DNA of 64,000 nucleotides from Chitinophagaceae bacterium IBVUCB2 (GCA_002127295.1 NFUV01000002.1:310001-374000); one strand, 5' to 3'; counted from the first letter of the stretch, positions 37,066 through 45,680 are shown. Translations and numbers: made by a program. The notes: a model not told the origin generated them from the sequence alone.

Positions 37066-38421
37066 ATGAACCGGAAAGATTTTGTAAAAAAAACAGGTAT
37101 GGCAGTCGCATCATTAGCGGTATTACCAACTTCAGATTTATTTGCGAATAATGTGGATGCTAAAGTAAAAGTTGCTTTAGTTGGTGTGGGGCTGCGGGGG
37201 CAAAATCATCTTAATCTATTGCTGAGAAGACAGGATGTAGAAATCGTTGCAATTTGTGATATTGATGACAGAATGTTAACCAGGTCGAAAGAAATGATTA
37301 GCAAGAGCGGAAAAAAAATGCCACAAATATTTACGGGGGATATATATAGCTGGAAAAAAATGCTGGAATCAAAGGGAATAGATACTGTAATAATTTCTAC
37401 TCCGTGGGAATGGCACAAGGAAATGATTATTGGATCATTGGAGGCGGGGATTAAATATGTAGGAACAGAAGTAATGTTGGGAATTACCTTGCAAGATCAT
37501 TGGGATGTAGTAAAAGCAGCAGAAAAATACAAAGCACATGTCATGATGCTGGAGAATGTTTGCTATCGTCGGGATGTAATGGCGGTATTGAACATGGCCC
37601 GCCAGGGAATATTTGGAGAGCTAATACATTTACAAGGAGGTTATCAGCATGACCTGCGGGAGGTAAAGTTTAACAATGGTATTGATGCTTACGGAAATGG
37701 CTGTGAGTTTGGCGATAAAGCATGGACAGAAGCCCGTTGGAGAACACACCATTCCGTTCATCGCAATGGCGACCTTTACCCTACACATGGCATCGGGCCA
37801 ATTGCTCATTATATAAATATCAACAGGGGTAATCGCTTTGTCAATATTTCCTCTTTTTCATCTAAAGCAAGAGGATTGCATAATCATATAGTGAAGAAAT
37901 GCGGACCTGATCACCCCAATGCAAAAATTAATTTTAAGCTTGGTGATGTAGTTACTACTTCAATAAGCTGTGCCAATGGAGAAACAATTTTATTGCAACA
38001 TGATACAAACCTGCCAAGACCTTATTCTCTTGGCTTTAGAGTTCAGGGTACTGATGGTTTGTGGATGGATGTAAATAAAAGTATTTATGTAGAAGGCCAA
38101 TCACCTAAAGCACATCAGTGGGATGCTGCAAAAGAATGGCTGGATAAATATGATCACCCACTTTGGAAAAAATATGGAGAAGATGCACAGGGTGCCGGGC
38201 ATGGAGGAATGGATTTTTTTGTTATACATTCTTTTATAGAATCGGTTAAACGTAAGCTTCCAACAGCAATGGATGTGTATGATGCAGCAGCATGGAGTGC
38301 AGTCACACCATTAAGTGAACTATCCGTTGAAAAGGGAAACGAAACAATAGAGTTCCCTGATTTTACGGGGGGTCAATGGATGTATCGTAAACCAGTTTTT
38401 GCATTGAACGACGATTATTAA
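37066..38421 (+). CDS. GH109-type Gfo/Idh/MocA family glycosidase
   Basis: 451 aa with a Tat-like signal (NRKDFVKKTGMAVASLAVLP; twin R-K rather than R-R). The NAD-binding Rossmann motif is VALVGVGLRGQNH (about 34-46). VMMLENVCYRRDVMAVLNMA and LIHLQGGYQHDLREVKFN match the GH109 alpha-N-acetylgalactosaminidases, which cleave by an NAD-dependent redox mechanism. The typical downstream THGIGPIAHYININRGNRF is also present. It is followed 6 bases later by a sugar-kinase homologue. The GH109 assignment is strong for family; the sugar cleaved here is not certain, as the locus is otherwise for xylan. Confidence 0.88.
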   Translation: MNRKDFVKKTGMAVASLAVLPTSDLFANNVDAKVKVALVGVGLRGQNHLNLLLRRQDVEIVAICDIDDRMLTRSKEMISKSGKKMPQIFTGDIYSWKKMLESKGIDTVIISTPWEWHKEMIIGSLEAGIKYVGTEVMLGITLQDHWDVVKAAEKYKAHVMMLENVCYRRDVMAVLNMARQGIFGELIHLQGGYQHDLREVKFNNGIDAYGNGCEFGDKAWTEARWRTHHSVHRNGDLYPTHGIGPIAHYININRGNRFVNISSFSSKARGLHNHIVKKCGPDHPNAKINFKLGDVVTTSISCANGETILLQHDTNLPRPYSLGFRVQGTDGLWMDVNKSIYVEGQSPKAHQWDAAKEWLDKYDHPLWKKYGEDAQGAGHGGMDFFVIHSFIESVKRKLPTAMDVYDAAAWSAVTPLSELSVEKGNETIEFPDFTGGQWMYRKPVFALNDDY

Positions 38422-38427
38422 TAGTAT

Positions 38428-39474
38428 ATGGTATCTTCTGTTCTAGGTGAATATGGGTTATCAGATAATTCATTCAAAGTTGAAGCCTTTGGTAGTGGAC
38501 TTATCAATAATACATGGAAAATAATAACAGCAGAAAGGCAATATATTCTGCAACGGATCAACAGTGCTGTATTTAAACAACCACTTGATATTGGAGCTAA
38601 TATTAGTTTAATTGCAAAACACCTGCATCAATTTCATCCGCACTACAAATTTATTGCTCCTCTTATCTCACTTAAAGGCGATGAAATGGTATATAATGAA
38701 GAGGGAGGTTATTTTCGCCTCTTTCCTTTTGTAACATTATCTCACTCCAAAGATGTGGTAAAGAATCCGGAACAGGCATACGAAGCAGCTACACAATTCG
38801 GCAGGTTTACAAAATTGCTGAGAGATTTTAATGTCAGCTCTTTAAAAGCAACTATCCCGTCTTTTCATGATTTGACTTTGCGTTACCAGGATTTCCTGGA
38901 TGCACAAAAGAATGGCAATAAGGAACGGATTAAAGAGTCTGAAAACCTGCTGAAAACCCTTACAAGGCTGTCAGGTATTGTTGCAGAGTTTGAACGCATT
39001 AAATCAGACCCCACTTTCAAACTACGTGTAACTCATCATGATACTAAAATCAGCAACGTATTATTTAATGAAGAAGAAAAAGGCTTGTGTGTCATTGATC
39101 TTGATACAGTAATGCCTGGTTATTTTATTAGTGATTTAGGAGATATGATGCGTACTTATTTATGTCCAGTATCAGAAGAAGAAAAAGATTATAATAAGAT
39201 CGAAGTGCGAACAGATTATTATAGATCTATTGTACAAGGTTATCTAAATGAAATGAAGGATGAATTAACCGCCAATGAGAAAGAATATTTCTTTTATGCG
39301 GGTAAATTCATGATTTATATGCAAGCCATCCGTTTTTTGACAGATTATTTGAATAACGATAAATATTACGGGGCGGCATATCCCGGTCACAACCTGGTAA
39401 GAGCGGCCAACCAGGCTATATTATTGTCCCGGTTTATGGAAAAGGAAACACTTTGGTCGGATTTTACTGCCTAA
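38428..39474 (+). CDS. Aminoglycoside-phosphotransferase-fold kinase, NahK-like
   Basis: 348 aa cytoplasmic kinase of the APH/choline-kinase fold. Marks: FGSGLINNTWKI (N-lobe), YILQRINSAVFKQP, catalytic loop THHDTKISNVLF and metal motif CVIDLDTVMPGY, with ISDLGDMMRTYL after it. This set resembles N-acetylhexosamine 1-kinases (NahK), which phosphorylate GlcNAc/GalNAc at C1. Adjacent to a GH109 gene, this suggests release and then C1-phosphorylation of an N-acetylhexosamine. A homoserine-kinase-II-like role is the other option. Confidence 0.8.
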   Translation: MVSSVLGEYGLSDNSFKVEAFGSGLINNTWKIITAERQYILQRINSAVFKQPLDIGANISLIAKHLHQFHPHYKFIAPLISLKGDEMVYNEEGGYFRLFPFVTLSHSKDVVKNPEQAYEAATQFGRFTKLLRDFNVSSLKATIPSFHDLTLRYQDFLDAQKNGNKERIKESENLLKTLTRLSGIVAEFERIKSDPTFKLRVTHHDTKISNVLFNEEEKGLCVIDLDTVMPGYFISDLGDMMRTYLCPVSEEEKDYNKIEVRTDYYRSIVQGYLNEMKDELTANEKEYFFYAGKFMIYMQAIRFLTDYLNNDKYYGAAYPGHNLVRAANQAILLSRFMEKETLWSDFTA

Positions 39475-39615
39475 AATTAATTATGAGCCGCCGATCAAAA
39501 ATCTCTTTCTAAGAATTGCAACGCTTAACCTACATTACCCCTCTGATGGCAGGAATAATTACAAAAAAATTGCATATACCGTATGCCGGGTATTACCGAA
39601 GTAAAGAAACCGCAT

Positions 39616-39623
39616 TATATTCG
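39616..39623 (+). promoter_or_regulatory. Possible -7 element for the astacin gene
   Basis: TATATTCG, identical to the susC -7 element, lies 22 bases before the ATG. No good -33 TTG lies at the normal distance. The 171-base gap otherwise shows nothing recognisable. Confidence 0.35.
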
Positions 39624-39645
39624 GGCATAATTTAAAAGGAACAAT

Positions 39646-40947
39646 ATGAAAAAGTTAATGATTTTAGCACTGGGTTTATTTTATGTAGGCAGTAATGTGG
39701 AGGCGCAGCATTTTCCAAAGCCTAATTGTACCACAATGCTGGGTGAAGCCATGTTTGGAGAAGTAGATACTACAAAACCAAGAGGTGTGTCAGATAATTA
39801 TCATACATGGGAGAACGGCAAAGTGTTGTTGGTTAAATTTATGCCCGGTGGAGGTAAAGTTCTCCGGGATAAAGTAATGCAAAACGCCAAAGAGTGGCAG
39901 AAATATGCAAATATTACATTGAAGTTTGTACCGGATACTACTAAGAATACAGATATCCGGATCAAACTTGGAAAAGGATCAGGTCATAACTCGGCCGTGG
40001 GAACAGAAGCTAAATTCAGATCGGAATCCACACAAACGATGAATTTTGATACCCTTTATTTTGCAGACGCAGATTACTATATCGCAAGTCTTAAAAGAAA
40101 GGGAATTCAGCCTCCGTACAATCTAAATCAGTTAATAGCCGAAATGAAAGCCGACCCAAACAGGTGGAATAATACAGAATTACGCAGAGTGGTTATGCAT
40201 GAAATGGGACATGCGTTAGGTCTTTTACATGAGCAGAGTTATCCCGGGGCAGTTAACTGGAAAAAAACGGATTCTGTTTATAAATATTACAAAGAAACCC
40301 AGGGTTGGGACAAAGCAAAAGTTGATTTCAATGTTTTCGAAGTATCCAATCAATTTTATACGAATGGAACCAGCTACGATCCTAATTCCATTATGCATTA
40401 CTCTATTCAACCATGGGAAACAACGGATGGATATTCCGTAAAAAACAACTTTGAGCTTTCTGCCGGGGATAAAGCAATTATCGCAGCCTTATATCCTAAA
40501 AATGCAAAAACATCTGTGCATGTAGTGCCTAAAGTTGATATTTCAAACTTCGGGAAGTTAAATGTAGTTACAAGTACAACACGAAATGGTCTTGTTATTC
40601 AACCAACTTTTGATTTAAAGACTAATTCTAAACTGGGAGAAGTATATTTTGTTGCTCGTTTGGCCGATGAGGATGGATATTATATCAGAACAAGTAATAC
40701 TTATTATAATTGGGGTGGAACAGCAGCGGGGTATCTTAAAATGAACCTGTTGCCAAACTCAAAAGTGAGCTATAATAAAGGGGCAAAGAAAAATCTTGAA
40801 ATTTTTATTCCCTTTGACCAGATTCCCGATGTAAACGGAAAGAAAATAATGGTTGTTTTTGCTGTTTACCTGGATGATGTGGCAAATAAACAAATGGACA
40901 ATCTAATGTATTTTTCAACAACAAATCCGCTGAGTATTACTCACTAG
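39646..40947 (+). CDS. Astacin-like (M12A) zinc metalloprotease
   Basis: 433 aa secreted protease; signal peptide ends near residue 21 (NVEAQ). The catalytic zinc motif is complete (MHEMGHALGLLHEQ, HExxHxxGxxHE type) and the Met-turn is in SIMHYS. An unassigned C-terminal region of about 150 residues follows the protease domain (from about 285). It is flanked by its own promoter-like element and a strong terminator, so it is probably a single-gene unit. A function in xylan use is not indicated. Confidence 0.92.
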   Translation: MKKLMILALGLFYVGSNVEAQHFPKPNCTTMLGEAMFGEVDTTKPRGVSDNYHTWENGKVLLVKFMPGGGKVLRDKVMQNAKEWQKYANITLKFVPDTTKNTDIRIKLGKGSGHNSAVGTEAKFRSESTQTMNFDTLYFADADYYIASLKRKGIQPPYNLNQLIAEMKADPNRWNNTELRRVVMHEMGHALGLLHEQSYPGAVNWKKTDSVYKYYKETQGWDKAKVDFNVFEVSNQFYTNGTSYDPNSIMHYSIQPWETTDGYSVKNNFELSAGDKAIIAALYPKNAKTSVHVVPKVDISNFGKLNVVTSTTRNGLVIQPTFDLKTNSKLGEVYFVARLADEDGYYIRTSNTYYNWGGTAAGYLKMNLLPNSKVSYNKGAKKNLEIFIPFDQIPDVNGKKIMVVFAVYLDDVANKQMDNLMYFSTTNPLSITH

Positions 40948-40965
40948 ATAATTTGATATTTAATA

Positions 40966-41001
40966 AAAAAAGAAGCGCCGAATTTTCAGCGCTTCTTTTT
41001 T
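40966..41001. terminator. Bidirectional terminator between astacin and hemerythrin genes
   Basis: Arms AAAAAAGAAGCGC and GCGCTTCTTTTTT pair perfectly around CGAATTTTCA. A-tract on one side and T-tract on the other serve both converging genes. Confidence 0.9.
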
Positions 41002-41059
41002 ATATGCGAAAGAATTCGCAGCCATCAACTTAAGTGGAAATACCTTTTAATCGGAAAGT

Positions 41060-41554
41060 TTATTTATCGCTTTTTTTTTGAACCCAAAACTCATCTTTCC
41101 ATTCATTCTGGCAGGTAACAGGATGTTGGTTCAGCTCTTCAGAAACTTTATCCAGCTCTTTTACAGAAAGTGTTGATTCCAGGAATTGAAAAAATTCTCT
41201 TTCTTCCCACCTGATATGTACTTCAACCAGGTTGGCAAGATCCTTTAAATCATACTGGTCAACTTCTTTATCAATGGAGATCACAAGTTCTCTGATTTCA
41301 TTATGATCTGATTTTAGTTTGCTGGCCAGTGGATGCAAATCAGGCAACCAGGGCATCAAAATTTTTTCTTCCTGGAAGAAATGTGGACGCATATGGTTTT
41401 CCCAAAACCAACCCACAAATTGCCGGAGTTTTTCAATATCTGTGTTATTGGTAAGCCCCTGGCGAATTTTCCATACAAATAACAATCCGTCATGATGCTC
41501 CCGGCTTAAAGGCTGCAATTGCAAGCTTCTCTTCAGAGGTTTTATTTCATTCAT
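41060..41554 (-). CDS. Hemerythrin HHE-domain protein
   Basis: 164 aa four-helix protein with di-iron-type His/Glu residues: SREHHDGLLF, HMRPHFFQEEKIL, SDHNEIRELV and HIRWEEREFF. It probably binds O2 or NO through a di-iron site, in the cytoplasm. It diverges from Hsp20, and two TGA-N6-TCA sites lie between them. Its best -7 match (TACTTTTA, 41566 to 41559) is very close to the ATG, so its promoter is uncertain. Confidence 0.88.
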   Translation of the reverse strand: MNEIKPLKRSLQLQPLSREHHDGLLFVWKIRQGLTNNTDIEKLRQFVGWFWENHMRPHFFQEEKILMPWLPDLHPLASKLKSDHNEIRELVISIDKEVDQYDLKDLANLVEVHIRWEEREFFQFLESTLSVKELDKVSEELNQHPVTCQNEWKDEFWVQKKSDK

Positions 41555-41612
41555 ATTCTAAAAGTACACTGGTTACAGTTCCCGTGGCTATGACAACCCG
41601 CATACTCCCAGC

Positions 41613-41624
41613 TGATTTTCCTCA
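41613..41624. promoter_or_regulatory. TGA-N6-TCA site (hemerythrin/Hsp20 region, distal)
   Basis: TGATTTTCCTCA, the core shared by FNR, FixK and CRP boxes. It lies 18 bp from a second site. The centre is 52.5 bp from a possible hemerythrin -7 element on the minus strand, but that element almost abuts the start codon. Confidence 0.4.
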
Positions 41625-41636
41625 CTTCCCTTCAAC

Positions 41637-41648
41637 TGATATTAATCA
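41637..41648. promoter_or_regulatory. TGA-N6-TCA site upstream of Hsp20
   Basis: TGATATTAATCA, in context CTGATATTAATCAT, close to the FNR/FixK box. Its centre (41642.5) is 51.5 bp before TACTTTCG (41694-41701), a TAnnTTTG-like -7 element. This is an upstream (class I-like) activator position. Confidence 0.6.
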
Positions 41649-41719
41649 TAATAACTTCTGCGGCACATCATTCTAATAGCCTATACGCAGCTTTACTTTC
41701 GTAAAATAAAATTATCATT

Positions 41720-42151
41720 ATGTATCCAGGTTCAGCAACAAACAAGGAAATTAAAATAGGGACAACTGCAGCTCTCCCTTTTAAACAAGAGTCCGGCTCA
41801 ACTGCTATTAATTCGGAAGCAATTTCGGTCCCGGCTGTTAATATAACAGAAACGGCCACAGAATACCTTTTGGAAATTGCTTCACCGGGAATGCACCGGG
41901 AAGATTTTAATATTCAGATTGAACAATCAGTAATTACAATTTCTGCGAAATCTGAAAGAAGCACCGAAGACAGTAGTATAACTGACCGATGCGAATACAA
42001 TTACACTGAATGGGCCAGGGCATTTGCCTTGCCGGAAGATGCGGATGAGGTATTGGCTCATGCAAAATATAGTAATGGCGAATTAATAATTCGTATCCCC
42101 CGTGGTAATACAAGTGAAAACAAGGAAAAGACAACTGTATATGTCTATTAA
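41720..42151 (+). CDS. Hsp20/alpha-crystallin small heat-shock protein
   Basis: 143 aa chaperone. The alpha-crystallin domain (about 45-143) includes VNITETATEYLLEIASPGMH, IEQSVITISAKSE and FALPEDADEVLAHAKYSNGE, closing with the LIIRIPRGN (I-x-I/V) region. The N-terminal arm is short. It is preceded by a FixK/FNR-like site and a good -7 element. A small unknown gene follows 10 bases later. Confidence 0.93.
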   Translation: MYPGSATNKEIKIGTTAALPFKQESGSTAINSEAISVPAVNITETATEYLLEIASPGMHREDFNIQIEQSVITISAKSERSTEDSSITDRCEYNYTEWARAFALPEDADEVLAHAKYSNGELIIRIPRGNTSENKEKTTVYVY

Positions 42152-42161
42152 CATTAATTAT

Positions 42162-42581
42162 ATGCACTTACATATTTCGTCCAACCGTCTTATCAGCGAT
42201 ATTCAGAAGGAATTCAATAGTGCATTTCCTTTTCTGAAATTGGAATTTTTTAATAACCGGAGTTTTTCCCGTTCTAATTTCTCCGTGAGCCAACTAATTC
42301 CCGCCAATAAGAAAATAGGGGATAGTCAATTGGCAATATTGGATGCAGAAATGGAAATTTCTGAAGACATGAAAGTTATTGATCTTGAAAAAATGTTTAA
42401 GGATAAGTTCAAACTGGCAGTGCAGGTATTCCGCAAATCTGGTAATCTTTGGTTAGAAACAACCATGACAGACAATTGGACTTTGCTGCAGCAAAACAAC
42501 CATGGCAGAGAATTGTCAACCGAAAAAGGCAACAGCGATGCAGTAGATGACTATGATCTCAGTCGTGATGCTGACCATTAA
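42162..42581 (+). CDS. Conserved small protein of unknown function downstream of Hsp20
   Basis: 139 aa from the ATG at 42162; the frame opens at 42102 but that would overlap Hsp20. No signal or membrane segment. Visible: MHLHISSNRLISDIQKEFNS, a central DAEMEISEDMKVIDLEKMF and an acidic C-terminus with SDAVDDYDLSRDADH. I do not recognise the family. Its position suggests co-expression with Hsp20 under the same TGA-N6-TCA site. Confidence 0.65.
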   Translation: MHLHISSNRLISDIQKEFNSAFPFLKLEFFNNRSFSRSNFSVSQLIPANKKIGDSQLAILDAEMEISEDMKVIDLEKMFKDKFKLAVQVFRKSGNLWLETTMTDNWTLLQQNNHGRELSTEKGNSDAVDDYDLSRDADH

Positions 42582-42634
42582 ATCTTAAATTTTCTACAGT
42601 GAGCTCTTCCTCACTGAGGTTTGCAAATGAAATA

Positions 42635-42670
42635 AAAAATAACCAGGCTTTGAAAGACCTGGTTATTTTT
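42635..42670. terminator. Bidirectional terminator between converging genes
   Basis: AAAAATAACCAGG pairs perfectly with CCTGGTTATTTTT around a 10-base loop. It serves the plus-strand Hsp20 unit and the minus-strand regulator operon. Confidence 0.9.
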
Positions 42671-42686
42671 AAAATATGCGTTTATT

Positions 42687-43754
42687 TTAGTAAAGAAGAT
42701 TTTTTAATTTCTCCAGGTTAACGATGGAAATTTTTCCTTCTTTGATTTCTATTAATTTCTCCGCTTTAAAATCGCTGAGTGTACGGATCAATGATTCGGT
42801 AGCTGTACCAACATAATGTGCAAAATCTTCCCTTGAAATTTCAATGGGTTTATCAGGTCTCTCTGCATTAAATTTGGATTGAATATCAACCAATGCTTTT
42901 GCAACCCTCTTCCGAAGGGAACTATACGCAAGGCTTAGCAACCTATCCTCTTTTTCTTTTACATTTTGCGTAATGATCTGTATGAACTTGGCAGCTACAT
43001 CCATATTGCCATAAATCATTTGCATAAAATCTTCCCGTGGCAACTGTAGAATTTCTGCTTCCTCTAGTATTATGGCGGAATCGTCATAATTTTTATCTTC
43101 AATCAAAGCTGTGTATCCAATAAAATCTCCATCACTGAACAAGTCGGTAATATATTCTTTACCATCCTCATGCGACTTGACTGCTTTTACTTTTCCTTTC
43201 ACTAAATAAAACAAGACCCTTGGTCGCTTGCCCTCCTGGTAAAGCACTTGTTTTTTTGCATAATTGTCGGTGTTGTATTGTTCCGACAGCTGATTTACCA
43301 GGCCAGCACTTTTTACATCCTTAATAAATTGGTTGATACCCTGGTGTGAAGCAGCATAATTATTATTTAAAACCTCAGCTTTTTTTAACCTTACTTCTAT
43401 CGCATTCAACAACTCAATATCTTCAAAAGGCTTGGTTATATAATCATCTGCCCCCATTTCCATTCCTTTTCGGAAATCTGTTCGCTCCGTTTTTGCGGTT
43501 AGAAATACAAAGGGTATCTGTTCAGTATCCTTATTCTTTTTTAAAAGATGAAGTACTCCGTAGCCGTCCAGCTCAGGCATCATAATATCACAAACGATCA
43601 CATCTGGTTTTTCCCGTTGGGCTGCTTCCACACCTTTTTTTCCGTTCTCAGCAGTAAAAGTTTTATAGCCCGCTAATTCTAAGATCTCGGCTGTATTTTC
43701 CCGGATGTCCTGGTTGTCATCAATAACTAAAACTGATTTCATAATACTATCCAT
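42687..43754 (-). CDS. Response regulator fused to CRP/FNR-type DNA-binding module
   Basis: 355 aa with three parts. Receiver (5-125): acidic pair IDD (12-13), phospho-acceptor Asp56 in VCDIMMPELDG, Thr86, Lys108 in ITKPF. Then a cyclic-nucleotide-binding-type beta-roll (about 155-265; FYLVKGKVKAVK, FIGYTALIE) without the Cys set of FNR. Last, a CRP helix-turn-helix (about 300-345), with recognition helix TATESLIRTLSDFK; Glu320 and Arg324 are at the places of CRP Glu181/Arg185 and FNR Glu209/Arg213, which read TGA. It follows the kinase gene (overlap of 8 bases, or a 4-base gap from the ATG at 43742). Phosphorylation would replace a small-molecule signal. It is the natural candidate to bind the TGA-N6-TCA sites nearby. 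Confidence 0.92.
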   Translation of the reverse strand: MDSIMKSVLVIDDNQDIRENTAEILELAGYKTFTAENGKKGVEAAQREKPDVIVCDIMMPELDGYGVLHLLKKNKDTEQIPFVFLTAKTERTDFRKGMEMGADDYITKPFEDIELLNAIEVRLKKAEVLNNNYAASHQGINQFIKDVKSAGLVNQLSEQYNTDNYAKKQVLYQEGKRPRVLFYLVKGKVKAVKSHEDGKEYITDLFSDGDFIGYTALIEDKNYDDSAIILEEAEILQLPREDFMQMIYGNMDVAAKFIQIITQNVKEKEDRLLSLAYSSLRKRVAKALVDIQSKFNAERPDKPIEISREDFAHYVGTATESLIRTLSDFKAEKLIEIKEGKISIVNLEKLKNLLY

Positions 43755-45003
43755 TTATCGGAATACTAAAAGTAATGGTTGTTCCTTTATTTAACTCACT
43801 TTCCAATTTAACATCGCCGCCCAGCAAATCTATATATCTCTTTACAATGTGCAAGCCTAAACCAGTTCCCTGGATATTTACTGCATTGGCTGCCCTGAAA
43901 AAACTGGCAAACAAATGCTCCTGGTCTTCTTGTCCTATTCCAATTCCATTATCAATTACTGCCAGTACAATCCTGTTTTTGGATGTTTTAGCATCAATAG
44001 TAATGTTCTTTTCTTCCCCGGAAAACTTAACGGCATTACTGATCAGGTTGATCAATATATTCCTAAGTAGTTTTTTATCCGTTAAGGCGTGGCAATCTTC
44101 CTTACAGTTTACAATAATATGTTGCCCGGATTTTAACTGCGACTTCATTTCATCAACCGTTTCAGTTAAAATCTCTTTCACATTCACATCTTCCAGCTTT
44201 TTATCAACCCTTCCTTCATTTAATTTTCCCAACGAAAGGAAATCTTCCAGTATATCATTCAGGTTATTAACAGAATTTTTTATCCGCTGAATATGTTTAT
44301 CCCTTTTTTCCTGTTCTTCCGCCCCTGTATATTTTGATAAGAGACTGGCAGAAGAGAGCACAGTTGTAAGCGGTGTACGAAATTCATGCGATGCCATTGA
44401 TACAAACCTGCTTTTTATTTCGTTCAACTGTCTTTCTTTATCTAAAGCCTCGCTAAGTTCTTGTTGCGATTGTTCCAGTTTTTGCAGGGCCTCCCGCAAG
44501 ATCAAGGTACGTTCTTCTACTTTTACTTCGAGGTCTGCATTCAACTGCCGGATTTTATCCGTGATTTTTTCCAGCTCTGCTTTTTGTTGCAGCATACTCG
44601 TTTCAATTTCTTTACGCTGGGTAATATCTACTATAAAAGCAATTACAAATAATTCATCATCCCGCTTGTAATGGCTTAAACTAACTTCTACCGGCAATTC
44701 TGAATTATCTTTTTTTCTTCCATATAAATCCCGGCCATGCCCCATCGATCTATTAGAGGGCTTGTTATAAAAACCCTCTCTTAATTGGTGATGATGGGGA
44801 CGGAATTTAGCAGGTATTAATATCTCGATGGGATTGCCTATTAGTTCCTCACCCTTATAACCAAACATTCTCTCTACAGCAGGATTGGACATGACAATAT
44901 TTCCCTTACCGTTTGTAAGTATGATTCCTTCTGTTGCATTTTCAAACAAAGAGGTCATGTGTGCCTTATCCAGCATACGGGTGTTTTGTTTATTCAAATC
45001 CAA
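43747..45003 (-). CDS. Soluble PAS-domain histidine kinase, FixL-like
   Basis: 418 aa with no membrane segment. PAS domain (about 12-130), coiled coil (135-195), HisKA with phospho-acceptor His206 in SMASHEFRTPL, and HATPase (about 315-418; N box around INLISNAVKF, ATP-lid AVIDNGIGIG, GTGLGLHIVKRY). In an ungapped alignment to the heme PAS of FixL, His71 falls on the FixL heme ligand His200 and Arg91 on the distal Arg220. The same motif also occurs in non-heme PAS domains. It is upstream of, and overlapping, its receiver-CRP partner, so the two form one two-component system. O2, NO or redox is the likely signal. Confidence 0.9.
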   Translation of the reverse strand: MDLNKQNTRMLDKAHMTSLFENATEGIILTNGKGNIVMSNPAVERMFGYKGEELIGNPIEILIPAKFRPHHHQLREGFYNKPSNRSMGHGRDLYGRKKDNSELPVEVSLSHYKRDDELFVIAFIVDITQRKEIETSMLQQKAELEKITDKIRQLNADLEVKVEERTLILREALQKLEQSQQELSEALDKERQLNEIKSRFVSMASHEFRTPLTTVLSSASLLSKYTGAEEQEKRDKHIQRIKNSVNNLNDILEDFLSLGKLNEGRVDKKLEDVNVKEILTETVDEMKSQLKSGQHIIVNCKEDCHALTDKKLLRNILINLISNAVKFSGEEKNITIDAKTSKNRIVLAVIDNGIGIGQEDQEHLFASFFRAANAVNIQGTGLGLHIVKRYIDLLGGDVKLESELNKGTTITFSIPING

Positions 45004-45074
45004 AATAACAAATAGTAGGGGGAAAGTGAAAAGATATTCAGAGAATGAGGTACTATTGGATTACTTATTTTCTA

Positions 45075-45605
45075 TTAGTATACGGGGAAGGGTTGTTTTT
45101 CAAAGGAGTTCTTTACAGCGGCCAGCATCTCTTTTATATGAGTTTTTGCCACATTATCATAATTTGTCAGCATAGTCTTCTTTTCTACGGGATTCTTTGT
45201 TAACATGGCTCCCATTTTCAGCATAAGCCGGTCTTTCCAGGTAAGATCCTTCATTATCATTTTTCCGGGCAAAAAGTAAAACTCGCAATTTGGTTTCAAT
45301 TCATTGGGAATTCCGGTTTCATTATAGGATTGTCGTTTTTCCCGAAGCTCTACCGGAGTACCTGCCACCTGGTAAAAGAATATTTTTTTCCCAATAATGA
45401 AAGGAAGATTGTGCTTTAGCCAGCTTTCCATTTGCAATTTGCCGATATATACACTTGTGCCAATAACAAGGAAGTCATATTTATTGAGAGCTTTCTCATT
45501 TATTTCATCGGAAGCTGAAACCGGTAAATTTAATTCTTGCCCCAGCCATTCAGCATACTGCTGCGTTGCACCATATTTCCCTTTATATATTATAATACCT
45601 TGCAT
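45075..45605 (-). CDS. Flavodoxin-domain protein, HemG-like
   Basis: 176 aa. The FMN-phosphate loop is at the N-terminus (IIIYKGKYGATQQYAEWL) and FLVIGTSVYIGKLQ follows; this is the flavodoxin/protoporphyrinogen-oxidase (HemG) branch. In HemG the family makes haem by oxidising protoporphyrinogen under anaerobic conditions. It may serve haem supply for cbb3 oxidase, but an electron-carrier role is equally possible. No TGA-N6-TCA site was found in its upstream gap. Confidence 0.82.
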   Translation of the reverse strand: MQGIIIYKGKYGATQQYAEWLGQELNLPVSASDEINEKALNKYDFLVIGTSVYIGKLQMESWLKHNLPFIIGKKIFFYQVAGTPVELREKRQSYNETGIPNELKPNCEFYFLPGKMIMKDLTWKDRLMLKMGAMLTKNPVEKKTMLTNYDNVAKTHIKEMLAAVKNSFEKQPFPVY

Positions 45606-45680
45606 ATATGATAGATTATAACGGTAGTTAATTGGCGATTCTCAGCAGGAGGACGTCGAAATATCGGAGCCATTGGATAG

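Noticed and set aside
43775-44290. 171-aa open frame opposite the histidine kinase
   Set aside because: Antisense to the HATPase region, with hydrophobic stretches that mirror conserved kinase codons.
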